A program made the translations under genes and the position numbers. Source: Acanthornis magna (lineage: Eukaryota > Chordata > Aves > Passeriformes > Acanthizidae). From it: a stretch of DNA of 64,000 nucleotides. The number at the start of each line of letters is the position of its first letter. The first letter of the stretch is position 1. The notes below the pieces were generated by a model, which was not told the origin of the DNA, did no database searches, and worked only from the letters and a program-made list of their open reading frames with translations. Shown piece by piece: positions 28,430 through 63,964 of this stretch. The stretch is taken from contig JAWUZG010000032.1 of assembly GCA_036785705.1 (NCBI GenBank), positions 10,868,001 to 10,932,000 on the forward strand, read 5' to 3'.

Positions 28430-28770
28430 ACGGGCAGCAATACCCTGGCAGGATCTATCAGCTAAGCAGCGTTACGGGGGAGGTTCCATAACACGCCGCT
28501 GCTCCTCGCAGTCTGGGAGAAACAACAGCTGTGGTTTCACAAGGCAATCCACAGAGGAATGGCTTTGCAGAGGTTAAAAGCTTGTACCACACGTTGTATA
28601 AAGTAGACTTCGGCCCCTTTAAACCCGGAGCAGGTGTTGAGTCAGCTCTTTGCACTGAGGCCAAATCTTACAATGCCAGGGAACCAGGGCTGACAGGACA
28701 TCCTGGCCAGCCGGCCACCACGCCAGAGGATACAGAGGGCAGACGAAGGGAATATGAACTGTAAAAGCCT
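28430..28770. other. GC-richer patch with TATA-like and AP-1-like motifs
   Basis: An island of higher GC and CpG inside AT-rich DNA, with gttgtataaag near 28597 and the AP-1 consensus TGAGTCA near 28638. It could be an orphan promoter, an enhancer or an old LTR. No gene recognised. Confidence 0.3.
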
Positions 28771-30689
28771 GTGGCTATCCCACAGCCCAGAATAAAAGTA
28801 AGATACGTAGAAATACAGTATGAGTTAAAAAACGATTGCAAACTGATTCATACCAGCGAGTCATGTGTTACTGTCCTCTGCTGCCTGAAACAGGAACACT
28901 CCTACTCTCAGCAGGAGACAGCCTGTGCTGCTGAAGCTATGAATAGCACCCAGGGATCCCCTTTGTGCAAAGCAGGAAGAGCTAGGAGGTCTATCTCAGT
29001 TACTGAGCAGTCTCCATGGCACAGTCTGTGCAATTCCTAAGGCGACCTGAAGTGAAAAGCACACTCTGTTTTAAATTTTGTAAGCTGTTTCTGATTTAGC
29101 ACAGAGGATATTAGATCACCGCCCAGCTGTTTTATGTACATACATTGTCATTCACCATTGAAAACCTAATTGTGTGTATACACTCTGTACAGGTAGGAGT
29201 ACTGCAATAATGAAATATATAGGGACGCACACAAGCAGTGGTTCCCCCACGTCCCCTCATCTGAATGGGTGCATGTGAGTGAAATGGCAGTTGAAAAGAA
29301 ATGCTGCTTTTCAGAAAGTAAATCTTAGCTCCTTCTCTAAATTTAGCTCTGTGGAGTCACCAGAGACAAAGTGAGGTATCACTATGGGAAATAGTTTATA
29401 CTCGCTCTGCAAGCTAATGCAGTCCAATTTACCTCACAAAGACATGCAGTGAGTCATGACTGCACATGACAACATTCACACACCCATATGCACTACGGAA
29501 GCAGGAACTCTTGCTCACTTGCTTTCCTCTCTCCTTCTGGGAAATTCTTGAGAAACAGCATCCATTAACAACAGTTCAGAAGAATGACATTCCTATGAAT
29601 CAGATAGTGACTGGTGTGGGTAAAACAAACGATAGCATAGAGGATACAAAAGAGAAAAGAAAAGTCTATTCCAAACTAAGCTTTTAATTTCTTCTCTTTA
29701 TCTTATATCTGAGTTCAGTAATTTGAAAGGTGTTATTCCATGTCAAAGTTAAACCTAAGCAGCTGGGAATACCTGCCAGAAGAATTATTTTTCTCCTCTA
29801 TCAATCCAAAGATTTCTTGCATTGGATGTAGCACATTGTGTATCTGAAAGGGGAGTGGAAGCAGTGAAGCTATTCACAGAAAAACTTCAGTTTTTGTTTC
29901 CCATTCAATCACCCAGTTGAGCAAATTAACTTCATGGCCATGTGATTCCCTGATTTCACAGGATGCAGGATGTATCATTTAAGTGTCAAGGCTCAGTTAC
30001 ATCAGCTTAGCTAGAAAGTGAAATTGCACTCTCATTTATTCTCTTGACTATGCTACTGTAACCATCGAGGCAGATCTAGGCTGTGTCACATACTACACAC
30101 ATTTCTTAGAAGCCCAGACCTGCAGTTCATGCTTAAACCTTGTGAAAATACACTTACCTCTTTAAAAAAGATTTGAGTATTTTTCCACGGCAATTTTGTT
30201 TTTTCCACTGCTAATTCTTAAGTATTCATTATTCAGCAGAGAAGTCAATGGTAATATGCACAAAATAATTATAACTTACAACTTCACAAGTGTACAACAA
30301 TATTGATTTACTTCTCACTATGTGCATGACTAGGTAACATCAGACCATCTTAGTCATCTTAATGTGACCCTAATCTTGTAGTCTCTATAATCTCTGAATT
30401 CTGAATCCCCAAATGTGTGGATTTTTATTTTTATTTATTTTGTTTGGATTTTTCTCCTTTTCTTGCTATAAATATGTACAATGCTTGCTAACAGGGGCTG
30501 TATACCATCTCAAAGCATATAAGTAACAATGGACAACACCTAGTTACACCCATTGATCTGTTAATGGCAATATGCAACAATTACATCCCGTCATGTATTA
30601 TTAACCTTTTACTCAAGTCTTTAATATGTTAAAAAAAAAAGAAAGAAGTTACCAACCACCATCATATATTTATGCTGCATCTTTGTATT

Positions 30690-31190
30690 AAGGAATCTTT
30701 CCTGTCCAGCCCTCCAGGAGCCACCCTGGCAGTCACACTTGCCCACCTGAGCTGGGACCGAGGCCCCTTCACAGCTACACTCCACACTCACACAGTCACA
30801 CCAGGTTTCCTCACTGGATCGACCTCAGGTTTCTCATAGCAGACTCTCAGATGACCAGGTCCTTAAAATAATTAAATTGTAGTGCAATAACTAAATAACA
30901 AAATAACAGCTCAGGCTGGTGCCTCCAAGGAGGGACCCTGAACAAAGGAATCCCTGGACTTTTATACCCTCACAGTCTAAGCACAGAAAAGCCTGGGGGT
31001 TGACAGCTCCTGCCGTCTCTGTCAGTGTCCGGTCCCCTGGCCGGGCCACAGGTCCCCGGGCTCTTTGTAATGCAAAGGGTCGGCAGTCCCCGGGCTCTTG
31101 CCTCAGGCTCCCCCCACCCAGTGCTCAACCTGCGGCTCCCGCTGCAGCTGCTCACCGAGACACCCGCACTGAATGGATTCCTCCGCATTG
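30690..31190 (-). mobile_element. Probable solo LTR of an endogenous retrovirus
   Basis: A GC-rich 0.5-kb block in AT-rich DNA. On the minus strand it has TATAAAAG at 30966-30959 followed by an R/U5-like stretch. No retroviral coding sequence is beside it. The TG/CA ends and target duplication could not be fixed and no AATAAA is visible, so the call rests on layout and general resemblance. Confidence 0.35.
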
Positions 31191-34100
31191 GCTAAGCTAA
31201 TGTATGCATCCTTTAAGCAGTAGTTGTCAATACTCTGTCATCTATATTCTTAGGCAGCTTTTTAAAAAATGTATCAACCAAGCATACTTTCCATTTCAAT
31301 TTTACAAACAACTCCCTTCTTCCACATTTTCTGTCTTCCTCACAATTATCAGAATTGTATTATTCCTGTGACTGCCTAAACCACAGCCTACGGTGGGGGT
31401 GGAGGTAGTGGTGGTGAGAAATTACAGCAAAAGAGATAGAATAGTGACTTTTTTGGATTATAAAACCAGCTTCAGAGCTTCTTTAAAAAGCAGTATGAAA
31501 ACAAACTATGACAATAATCTGTGCCATGGCTTTGACATTACGATTTCAGCCAAACCAGCATTTCCAAAGTGTTGCCAATGCATCTTCAATGTGTCCCAGA
31601 ATGGCAGCAGTGAAGTGTCTCACGTACTTTCTCTCTGATAAGGCTCAGAGAAGAGGAACGCAGACCACGCCTGGAACACAGGCAACACCTATATCACATG
31701 TACCAGAGGGCCTCTCCTATGATATAGGGGCATATCAAGTTACCCGTTTGCAAATATGACCAGAGTTCTCATTTTAAATACAGAAAGGGCAGATTAATTC
31801 AAAGTGAAAGAGAAACCACAAACCCGTGCGAAAAAATCCAAATCTGTTTTTCACTGTGCAGACTTGCCAGAGATACCCGGCATAACACCCCGTCTATCAC
31901 CCTCGTCTTACCTTAGTGTAAGTATGGGATGGTTTGAGGTGGCTCAATCGAGCTACTCTTAACAGAAAATTGCTCCTGCTGCCATCCAGGCAGCAGTGAA
32001 ACTGGTTTTCAATGGTTATTAAGGTAAGGCATGGTGATTAGGCATGATTTATAATCCTGTCATTCTTATGACATGCTAGGCAAGTTTCAGTCCAGAAATA
32101 TCCACAAGGTTTAAAAAAAATGATCTGTCGTCACCATACTTGGGAGTGTTGGTATACAGTTCTCAGTTACCTTCTAATAAGCACATCAAAAATAGACACA
32201 AAATTCCCAGTGGATGAATTATAAAGCAGGCGTCATATTACTGCAGCTGGAGCTACAAATAAAACATGTGTCAGTATAATCACATTTTTTCTGGTTAATT
32301 TGGGGCACATATAGTTTCTACTGTAGTGATACATTTGTTGCAAATATAATATAAACAGCAGAGTTAAAAAAAAAGTCACTATCCTGAGCCCTTGTCAATC
32401 AGAAAAGAGAAAGCAAGAAAAGCAAGAACAGGGAGCACAGCCCTGCGTAGCATGAAGTCACTGTTTGTGGTGAAAGTGAGGTGAAATGCAGCTGTAAATG
32501 TAAAACCAGCCACAGGTGCAGTAATTTAAAGGTTTTCACCTCCATAGATTGGTGGAATAAAATGACAGAAGGCTTGGTCACCAGAAATAAAGACAAAAAT
32601 AATAAAAATAAATTCATTACTTGGCTCTAGAAGTGATAAACTTTAAAAAACTTCATAGACAACTCACCTGCACTGGAAATGACTGTAATACTACTTGCAG
32701 TATACAATACATAAACTTCTGTCTTTCAATTTCCTCCTCCTTGTTAAGCAAGACAGTTTAATCCAGTGTACTTACACATGCCCTTTTCCCTATTTTATAC
32801 ATTGTTGAATGTTTTTTTAAAAGTGAATAGCTGTAATGTGTGGATGTTAACTATGTATGCAGTTATAAAGAAGAATGCAATGATTGATTCACATTCTGTA
32901 CAAAAACATTAAGACTTTGGGCACTATTTTCTTTTTCCGAAATACTGCTTTGAATAGAATTATAGTTACCAGCTTGTCATTTAACTGAAATGGGCTAGAC
33001 TTGCATCATACTGATATCCTCAAAAAATCTGTCATTTTTAACTTAGCTGATGTATAAAACATGAAGGTGATCTTATGCAGAAAATGGAGACTGTACTGAC
33101 CAGTGACTTTTGCTGTAGGAAGCGTTACCTGTGGCTGGAATACCTTCCCAGTGATGCTGCTGATTACTGTGCCAGAGCCTCCTGTTTTTCAGATGCCCTG
33201 TTTGTGCCTTTATAAATATTAGCCAGGTTTAGCTTTTGGTTCCTCTCATGTGTTACCTCTTTCTAGATGTGCAAACATTCCACAATGGAACCAACTGCAT
33301 ATTTAGAGAAATTTGAGAAATCTGTTCACCTTTGCATCTCAGCTGTCCAGGGCTGAAAGCACAAAAATGTGCGGAGCAAACAGTCACAAGCCAATTGCTG
33401 ACTTTTCTGAAGCTCGGGGGCTGCAGACCCTCATTCACACAGTACAGACGCTTTGAAGAGCAGCAAGGTGCTCACAGTGCTGCTTTCCACTCCACAACTA
33501 CCTCCCCATCCATCTTCCAAGCAGTTCTCTGTTAAACTATCCCACCTCATGAACAAAGGCACTAATAAAGCACTATAACCAAGACGTGTTTGAAGTCACT
33601 CGGGTGGAAAACTGGGCACGTAAAGACTAGTTATTCATATTTCAGTATTGTATCATTAATATATCACTAACCAATACATTTTTTACTATCTATTTAAGGT
33701 AATTTTTATCCCTGAAAGAGTCAAGTAGGTCTACTTAAATCCATACAAGGGCACAACTACTACTGTGCCTCTTCCCTTTTGAGGATGATAATAAGGGTTA
33801 GGGTTCAACATGAAGCCATTTTCATTTAAAGCAAAAGCTCCGGGACACAATTACAGCTGGAGGCAGTGGTTTCAAACAAACTGCGTATGGGAGTGGAGGG
33901 GCCTCACTGAATTCTTTGGGGCATGACTGAAGCCCATTTGGGAAGTCCTGGTACATTTCTTTACAAGTAGTTCTCAGGTCAAAATCAAGTGCAGTAAAGG
34001 CACTATGCAGAGTGAAAGTATTTTATTGGCAATGCTAACGGACCTGCTGATCTTGAGATTTTTCAGGGATTTGCATTCTAGGACAAATTATTTTGATCCC

Positions 34101-34738
34101 ATTACTTTGAATTCTTGTGGCGGTTTATCTGTATCATACTCTATGCCTCCTTACCCATGTGAGCTGCCCCTGGGATGGCTGGTAGGAGAAAGGTGCTGGC
34201 TGGGGACAGCCGTGCTGGGGCAGGGGCCTGCCATGGCTCCCCATTGTTGCAGAAGCATGCACCAGCTCAGCACTGCCCCGCTCCGTACTCTAAATCCCTG
34301 CTTTTGTGTTTCCTCGTGGCCAGAGATAGCTGCTCTCAGCAGCCTCCTTGCCTGGAGCACTGAGACAAAGAAATGTACAACTGCATAGTTATACTTCATG
34401 ACTCAGCTGAAAAGACACAAGTCAAACAGCAACCTCCTCAGAACAACCGGAGCTGCATATTAACCATCCGTCTGTGCACGCTGCTGTGACTTTGCATCAT
34501 ATTTTGTGATTCAGAAGAATTAAAACAGACACAGAGGAAGAGGAAACCTGTAGAGAGATTTATTTTTACCTCCTGTAGGAAGACATCTGCCTTTGTAAAT
34601 GTGTGTTTGTACAGGTTGCACATGCTCTGAACAGTGAAACTTTCATCTGGGCTTCAAAGTGGCACACTTACTATTTAACTTTCACTGAGGAGAAGCAGAC
34701 AGATGGATTTAGTTTGGAATTTTGTTTTGGTCTGTTGC

Positions 34739-34757
34739 TTTTTTTTTTTTTTTTTAC
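34739..34757. repeat. Poly(T) run, 19 T
   Basis: Uninterrupted T tract; no adjacent retrocopy recognised. Confidence 0.85.
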
Positions 34758-37700
34758 TATTAGATCCTCAGTTAGAAGTGAAGCCAGCTGCTTATAATTG
34801 AATTCCAGCAATTCAAACTGGTTGCTTGCATTCTGACCGCTTGTTTAATACAGTTGGTATTTCAACGGTCAAGAGTAACCTTTGAAGTTAGCACGCTGTT
34901 AAGAGGAGAGCTGGGCGAGGAATCAGTTTCTGTGGCTTGTAATTTTGTATGTTCTTAGATTGATGAAGAAGACTGCTGTGGATTGATTTTCACAGACTGT
35001 TTCAACAAGAAGGGATAATTTGAATCCCAAGAATGTTGCAATGCATGCAAAGTTACTGATATCTATGACATCTAAGCTTGAGTGAACACACTTTACACAC
35101 ACTTGGGGGTAGTGAAACCTCAGCTGCTGCCCAGATCTAGAGACAGTTCTGCCCACAGATGCCCATTTTTAACATTAAAGGTGCCAGCTGCACACAGGCA
35201 GCTACACAGGCCTTTGATATACAGCTGCCTGGTACCTGTTTTCTTTCTAAATTTTTCACAGCTCCACAAACATCATGCAGTCCTTGTTCTCAGGGCTTGA
35301 GGATCAGAGGATTGACAAGGTGGGCTGTTCACAAAGGTGGGCGGCCCCTCTTTCAAAACAGGGAGTAAGTGTTGATTGTTTAATTCCACCTCCTTCCCCC
35401 ATCTGTGATAGGAGGGGGAATAAGGCTGATTTCCACCTTCTACCTGCAGGAATTTAAACCCATGTCTCCCATGCAAGGGAGAGTTTACGCCTGTGATAGA
35501 GAACTGGGTTCTGTTGTTGACAACATGCACTTTACCAGTTATGTATGACAACGCAGCTTTGCCACTTGCCATCTCCTTTGCTGATCTGGCTTTGCAGATC
35601 TTTGCTGGTCATACTACAGCAAAATAATTTAGTAGATGCTTGGCTTTCAATAGCTGCTTTAAGTATATTGGCATCAACATGACTCTACAGAGAGGTGTTA
35701 AATTAACACCACCATCCCTGTGTGAATATTCTTCTACAATGTAATCCTTCTCTACTGCTATGTGTATCTTGTATTTGACAGTTTACTTTCAAAACCATGC
35801 AGAGGTGCTTAGTAATTCTACCAACTATGTATTAACAATTCAAATATCTTGATTTCCATTCTGTCCACAAAAGGGCTTTTAAGCTTAAACAGAAGCTATT
35901 TTCATAGCAGAAAATATCAACATAAGTAACTGCATTGGAAGCAGATTCCAAAATATGCTCATCTCTAAATACAAAAGAAAAAAAGACAGACTGCACTAAC
36001 TAAACAACATTCCAGACAAGAAATTAAGCCTTTCCATAGTCATTCCAACTGAATTTATAGTTCAACTTAACAGCTGAATCAGTTATCTAGTTATGGATAT
36101 TTTTTAAAAGTCCTTCAAACAGGACTCTTGCTTAATCTCCTTCAAATGAATACACAAAAAACTGTTTTCTTTCCCCCCTGTCAGCAGATTGTTTAAACTT
36201 GTAGATTCAGAAGGCATGTCACTTCTTGTTCTTCATGAAGCCCAGATGGTCAGGGAAAAATAAATGGGAGAAAAACAGTTGGGGCTTTTTTCCTTCATAT
36301 TTCCCCTACCCCATAATCAAAACCAAACAAACCCACTGTCTGCTCATCTATTGACTCTTCTCATTTAGTAAGATGATTCAGAAATAGAAGGCTAGTCATT
36401 TACTGCTAGAATGCTTCAGAAGAAGAGATAAGTAGAGAAATATCAACAGAACCATGCTTTACATCAGAAAACATGACAATATGTCTGACTGAGCTAAGCT
36501 TATTAAATTGCTACAATGGAATTTAATTTAGGAAAAGACCAGAAAAAATTATATATATTTATTTCCGACTCTGAAGCAGCCACATGGAAACTTCAGTATA
36601 CTACAAAAAAAACCCACAAAGGTTTTAAGAAATTCCTTTAATGAAATTTCCTTCCAGGAACACATTATCAAAGGCTATTACCACTTTTCACTCAGCTGTA
36701 CTCCACAGCGAATATATCTTTTGAAGGAAGGGGAAGGCAAACAGAATTTTGGCTTAATAAGCCACACTTTCTTTCCATTGTTATGCCTTGGGCAACTCCA
36801 AGGCACCTTCACTTGCAGTATGTTGCAACCTGGTACAGGTTATGTTGCAATAAGAGCAAAGTTACCTTTGTGCTGAAGTGAATCTGCATTCACTTGAAAA
36901 TGTACACCAATTCCTGAACCTTCTTTAATTACTCCACTATCTGAGTTCTCATGTTTTGTGTCTGATCCAGGCCTGAACTCTGCCAACATGCAATCTTATT
37001 ATGTATATTACTGAGAAGTAAAAATCAATTTCAAATTTTGGAGCTTACAATAGATAAGGAAAAATAACACATGTACCTTTTTCAGGACACCACTTCTTAA
37101 CTGATAAGGCCAAACAGTTAAAATTTCACATGGAAGTAACTTTCCTCAAAGAAAAGCAATTTTCACTGTATTGAGTCATAACTCCTTTGAGAACTACATT
37201 GGCTAGATGTGTATTGGAGCTTCTTAGCAATTACCAAGTGTTATGTTAAGTCAGCTCAATGGTTTTACGCACAATAAAAACCTGGTTTCTGCGTTAGGGA
37301 TGTGAATCACACAGATGCAGTTTTAAGTTTAAAATGTGTGACCAACCACCACTACGGCAGCTTTATGAAGGAGGAGAAGTAGAAAGGTTGCAATGGGATT
37401 TAACTGGGAGGGTCTCCAGTGTCTCACTCAGTAGAGTGTTATTTTATCCTCTGGCATGCCTTTGTGTGCCCCACCTCTGCCATTTGCTACGCAACTGGGA
37501 TTTAAATAATTGCTGGTGTCTTCTTGCAGTTCTTTTCCTGGCTATTTGAAATGCTCAAAATATTAGTAACTAACACTCTGACATAAAACAGGTCCTGGGG
37601 GCTACAGGCAACTCTGCTGGGTGGAGGGCAAGAAATTCAAATAAACAGAACTCATTGTTTTACTCTAGCATTTAACATGCCAAGAATTACTTCTAGAACA

Positions 37701-40700
37701 GACTATATACACCATCACAAAGTGTATATAAATGAACCCTTTCTTAAGCCATATTTCAGCACTATAAACATCTAGTCAACTAGATAAAGAATTGTAGAAA
37801 TATTAATAGCTGTAGTATGAGTGAAACACAGGGCAAATCAGCAAAGCTTTAAGTTGACTCTATCGTGTTCTGATTAGTTAAACAAATGCATTTTAGGAAA
37901 AAAGGCTTATTATAGTTCTTCTCATAAAAGAGACCAAACATGAGGCCACATGAGGTCCTCTTCATAGCTTCAGGATTATCTGCTTTACTGTTGGTGAATG
38001 TGCTACTGCTAGTGTGGTGATTTCCTCCCCATGGGCACAGAAATAGCAAAATATGTTAACACTAAATCATTCATGTCACGTTGTATCTTTTCCTTAGCTT
38101 CAAGTCAGACATATCTGCCTCAGTATAACATTTTGGGCTAGTGCCCTTGTATTAATGGAGACAGCATCTTTTTCTAACAGATCTCAGAAAAACATTTGGA
38201 CAGCCTACAACTGTTTGGGTGATAATCGCTTTGATTTGATCTAATTGATCATAAATCATGTGAATTAAGAGTAAGCATTCAGTTTTTTGAGATACAGGTG
38301 CACAGGAGAAATGGGAGTCCCTCTTAAAATGCTACTCACTGCAACAGTTTACAAAACACAAGAGGAGGCTCAAAGCTTAAAAACATTTTTTTTTCTGAAG
38401 CTCTAGGTGATCTAACAGAAGATACTACTTTTCCATACAAACTGTGTCTCACTTACCTGTGGAATGTACAGGCTTCCTCACCCATAGTTTTCCTTCCTGA
38501 CAAATGCTAAAAATATTGGAAGACCTGTTGAACTCAAAGGTTAGTTCACTTGTCATGGAACCAAACATTCCCGGACAGCAGAAGAGGAGAAATTGGCAAA
38601 TACGAAAGACATATCACAGGAACAATTCAATTTCTGGGAAATCAGCTAAGACAACCCTTTCACACAGCAAATACAATTGTTATCAGTTACAGAGGAACAT
38701 GCAGATGGGGAAGGACCATGCACAGGTGCCTGTGTATCATGATGAGTTATATAGACCTTCACTAGGTTAGTATTAAAAAAGCCTATGTAAGTTAACTCAT
38801 ATTTTTGGTTGTAAAGTACTTTGGACTTCTTTAAGGTACATGAGTGATAATTGGTACCCTTAGAACAAAGAAATAGTGAACAGAAACCCACACCCATTAC
38901 TTTGTGGCATTTAATCTTTTGCAAAGCATGATGAAGGCACTTGTTCAGGCTGTAAGAGGCCATGATTCAGATCTCAGGTAATACCCATGCCAAATGCTGT
39001 AGGATATTCTGAGAAGTTATTCCATCTCTGTTCTTAATGTTGGTAGAAATTTGCACTAAATGTTCCAAAAAATATTTAAGCAGAACTGAGTCAGAAGCAG
39101 ACATTGTAGAGTAAGCACTAAATGTTACCTGGATAACACTAAGACACATTCCCAAAGCAGTGGTTCAACTCCTGCTCTGAAATGAGTGAAATCTGTTTTC
39201 AATCTGACTTACCTCACTCCAGGTGGACATCCTTATTAGAGGGTTTTCATGGAACAGAGAGCACAACTTCTTACTCTGGTATACCTGTTAAGGAAATGCA
39301 TCAAGAAGTAAGTTATTGGATTGTTTCAGGAAAACAGTCATCAGAAAAAAGCTGCCCAGTTTCTGTCAAGATCATGTGTCACACAGGTGAACTGAGACAA
39401 GAGGTACTCAAACCCCTCGTTACTCCTGAAAATACAGAATATGAGAAATGTCTTTCAACAGGTGAAACTGGCTGAGAGAACTATGAAAACAGGAATGTGG
39501 CAAAGCAATAAAATAATATGATTAGCAGAAAATATTTTGACAGCTTTTTCTAATAGATTTTCATTTTTGCAAGCAAGATACAGAAAGGTAATACTTAGGG
39601 GGTTTTTTTGGATATTTTTGTTTGTTATGTGTTAAAAGCCTCACTGAATCAAGAATCCCATCCTATATTTTGATACTTTTAAAAAGGCAATCAGAAATAG
39701 CTGTATATTAACTTCAGTGTAGCTTGTTGTCCACAAATAATATAAAGATTTATAGCATTTTTTCAGCCCCACTTTGCAAGCTGACTTAAAAGTTACAGAG
39801 TATGCAAAATGAGTAATAATGGTGCATTCGATGAAGGGAAAAAAAATCTAATATGCTGATCCAAAATTTTCTGGACTGCTCAATTGCTGATATGCCTAAA
39901 ATTCAGTTTTAACTAAATCCAGTGTAACTGATACAGAGAATGTCTACGTACACTTCTACTGCATCTACTCCCTTAAGTATAATTTTTTAAATTTTGGTAT
40001 TCAACTGAACTGTTCTCAAGGAAAGAGACTAAAAGCACAGGAAGCTGAAGTTTCCAACTTCAGAACAGGTGGAATTGCAACTCTGTCTGTATGCTGCCTT
40101 GCTGATGATCTCTAGAAAAGCAAAGGCATAAATTAATTTAATCTATATACAATCTTTTTCTTTAAAAAACTTTTTCCATCCTTTTAAACCAAAGATACTG
40201 AAAGAGTTACAAATTTCTTTTCACATGAAGTGAAATTATTACTTTTAATACAGTGTCACGTAGAAGACAATACTTACCTCTAAAGCCACACAAAAAATTT
40301 CTTAAGAAGGTAATTTTCCAAGAAAATATGAATCATTCCTTAATCCAGTCACCAACGTTGTTGTTCAGCATGCTTTCAAAATGATGTTCTAACTTCAGGG
40401 AGATAGTAATTTCCAACAACAGATGCAAATGTAAATATTTAATTCATTTATTGTAGAAACACTGAAGACACAACATAGTTTTAACATACTCCCACTGAAT
40501 AAGTACTAAATTAATCTGAAGAACACATTGTTTATTGTGGAAATGCTGCAGACACAAACAGAGATTTAAACACAGTTTAAATCCACCATCAGAGAACATG
40601 ACACTTCAAGGAAGGCCAAAACAAAATGGCTCTTAAAGCTAAAAAGGAGAGGCAGATGCCATTTCCTAGAAATGAAGGAAGGTAGGCTCCACTGGAGCAG

Positions 40701-41319
40701 CTTTAGTACTGGGCTTTTCTTTTTGACTGGTGGTAAATGAAAAACCCAGAGGTCAGTGATTTTTCTTTTTTACCTAATTGCTCCAATCCAGGAATCTTTG
40801 GCACGGGAATTTTCCTTTGCTTTGTGGCTCCAAGATTATTCAGCCATTTGTTCTTAACAAGGCCACTATTTTCATAAACTTTTAATCCTACTCTCTGGCA
40901 TTTAAGTGGATGTTGTGCAAAGAATGGTCTTGAGTGTCAAATTCTATCTTGATAGGAGACTAGCAGCACCAGGTTATTGCACTAGTTCTTTTATACTCTA
41001 GTTTTATGTGACTAACAAACAAGGCTGTTAGAGAAGAGAACTGATTTTCCTCATTATTTGCTACTGGCCTTATTTCATTTACACTGACAAGCTGACAAAC
41101 ATATCTACAGGGAAGAGGAAAGAATTCCACTGCATTGATTTAAAGAGACAAAAAAATTAATTGCTAAACTGAAAGTTATTTTAAGGTAACCATGCAGATA
41201 TTCTACTTCTAGTTCACTCTTGTACACTGCCTAGATTTGAACCACTGAGCTGCACTACTTCTTTGCAGCGATAAATAAAGATGAGGCCTATTTGAAAAAC
41301 CTGCACCACAGAGGACACG

Positions 41320-41990
41320 TGGTTTATTCTGTCGGTCCCAATGGTACATTTACTTCTTTGTTGCTGTGTATTAGTTGTGAAGCTGTATTCATGAAACAGG
41401 GAATGTTTATATATTCAAAACTTGTGCATAAAATAGAAGTAAATCACATGTGCATTTCTTAGCTATCATTAAAACACTAACAAAATAAAAGAGCTATAAA
41501 AGACTGTATAAAACTAGAGCTCTTCAACACTTTTTTAAATAGCAGAAAACTATCAGTCCCATAATGGAAATCAAAACACATTTTTGGGTACAATTCTTTG
41601 CATGCCATTCCTCCTTACAGTGCTACATAATCACTTTACTTTTTCCTCTCATTTCAGTATCAGCAAACATCTGCCTACACATGAATTCAGAAAATATTAA
41701 TTAAAAACTGGAAAATATTAGCGCCTAGCACACTGATTTAAAATGTCTCTGATCATATATTTGATATCAAGTTCTAGCATGAAATTTCTATATTTAATCC
41801 AGGTAGTTTCTTGTTAGGAAATAGCACACATAGGCTGTCAAATTATTTTCAGTACAAAAGATACAGAGATAAAATAGTTTAACTGAATAGCTCTGAAGAC
41901 TCCTAGGCATCAGCAGGGAAGGCACTTTTCCGGTCACATAGTTCTAAGCACAATGGAACTCAGCACAGCTTTGGTATTTCAACATCTCCT
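41320..41990 (-). other. SLC17A5: SLC17A5 3'UTR (probable extent)
   Basis: AT-rich sequence after the stop on the minus strand. Candidate signals are ATTAAA at 41798-41793 and AATAAA at 41338-41333. A longer form is possible, with further AATAAA hexamers near 40530 and at 40452-40447. Confidence 0.45.
41333..41338 (-). terminator. Candidate SLC17A5 poly(A) signal
   Basis: AATAAA on the minus strand 653 bases past the stop. Transcript ends would decide between this and other hexamers. Confidence 0.4.
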
Positions 41991-63718
<21,728 letters not shown>

Positions 63719-63804
63719 GTCGCTGCTGCCACCCGGACCGCGCAGTGCGCTCAGGGCCAGACCGCCCGGCGCCACCGCTGCGGCCGGGAGCGTGTCCCGG
63801 CCCA

Positions 63805-63876
63805 GCTCGGCTCGGTTCGACTCGACTCAGCTCGACTCAGCTCGGCTCGGCTCGGCTCGGCTCGGCTCGGCTCGGC
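63805..63876. repeat. (CTCGG)n pentanucleotide repeat
   Basis: CTCGG units with CTCGA/CTCAG variants on the 63805-63840 side and seven pure units at 63841-63875. Situated 90-160 bases upstream of the SLC17A5 ATG, so in the 5'UTR or core promoter. Confidence 0.93.
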
Positions 63877-63956
63877 CCGGTTTCGCCCGCCGCCGCTCCC
63901 GATCTCTCGGCTCTGCCCCGCCGGGGCCGGGCACCGGCGGCCGCAGCCCCGGGCGA

Positions 63957-63964
63957 TCATGTGA
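63957..63964. promoter_or_regulatory. MITF/TFE-type E-box TCATGTGA
   Basis: Octamer TCATGTGA (TCACATGA on the gene strand) about 240 bases upstream of the SLC17A5 ATG. It is the binding-site type used by MITF, TFEB and TFE3 on lysosomal genes, but a chance match is possible. Confidence 0.5.

Larger units (their letters stand above)
20801..41320. other. Intergenic region between EEF1A1 promoter and SLC17A5 3' end
   Basis: About 20 kb of mostly AT-rich sequence. No protein gene recognised; open frames are short, lack splice context and resemble no known family. Eroded CR1-like pieces lie near 26250-26520 and 27430-27720, a probable LTR at 30690-31190, a GC-richer patch at 28430-28770, a TA microsatellite at 25319 and several perfect short hairpins. 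Confidence 0.75.

Noticed and set aside
28362..29040. Consecutive plus-strand frames that could be a small gene
   Set aside because: No similarity recognised, no consistent splice sites between the frames; kept only as a GC-rich patch.
33792..33806. Telomere-like agggttagggtt
   Set aside because: Less than two and a half TTAGGG units; no array, so not an interstitial telomere.
35440..35560. tRNA-like phrase (gaatttaaacccatgtctcc)
   Set aside because: Only a B-box-like resemblance on the minus strand, with no A box or cloverleaf and no recognised SINE tail.
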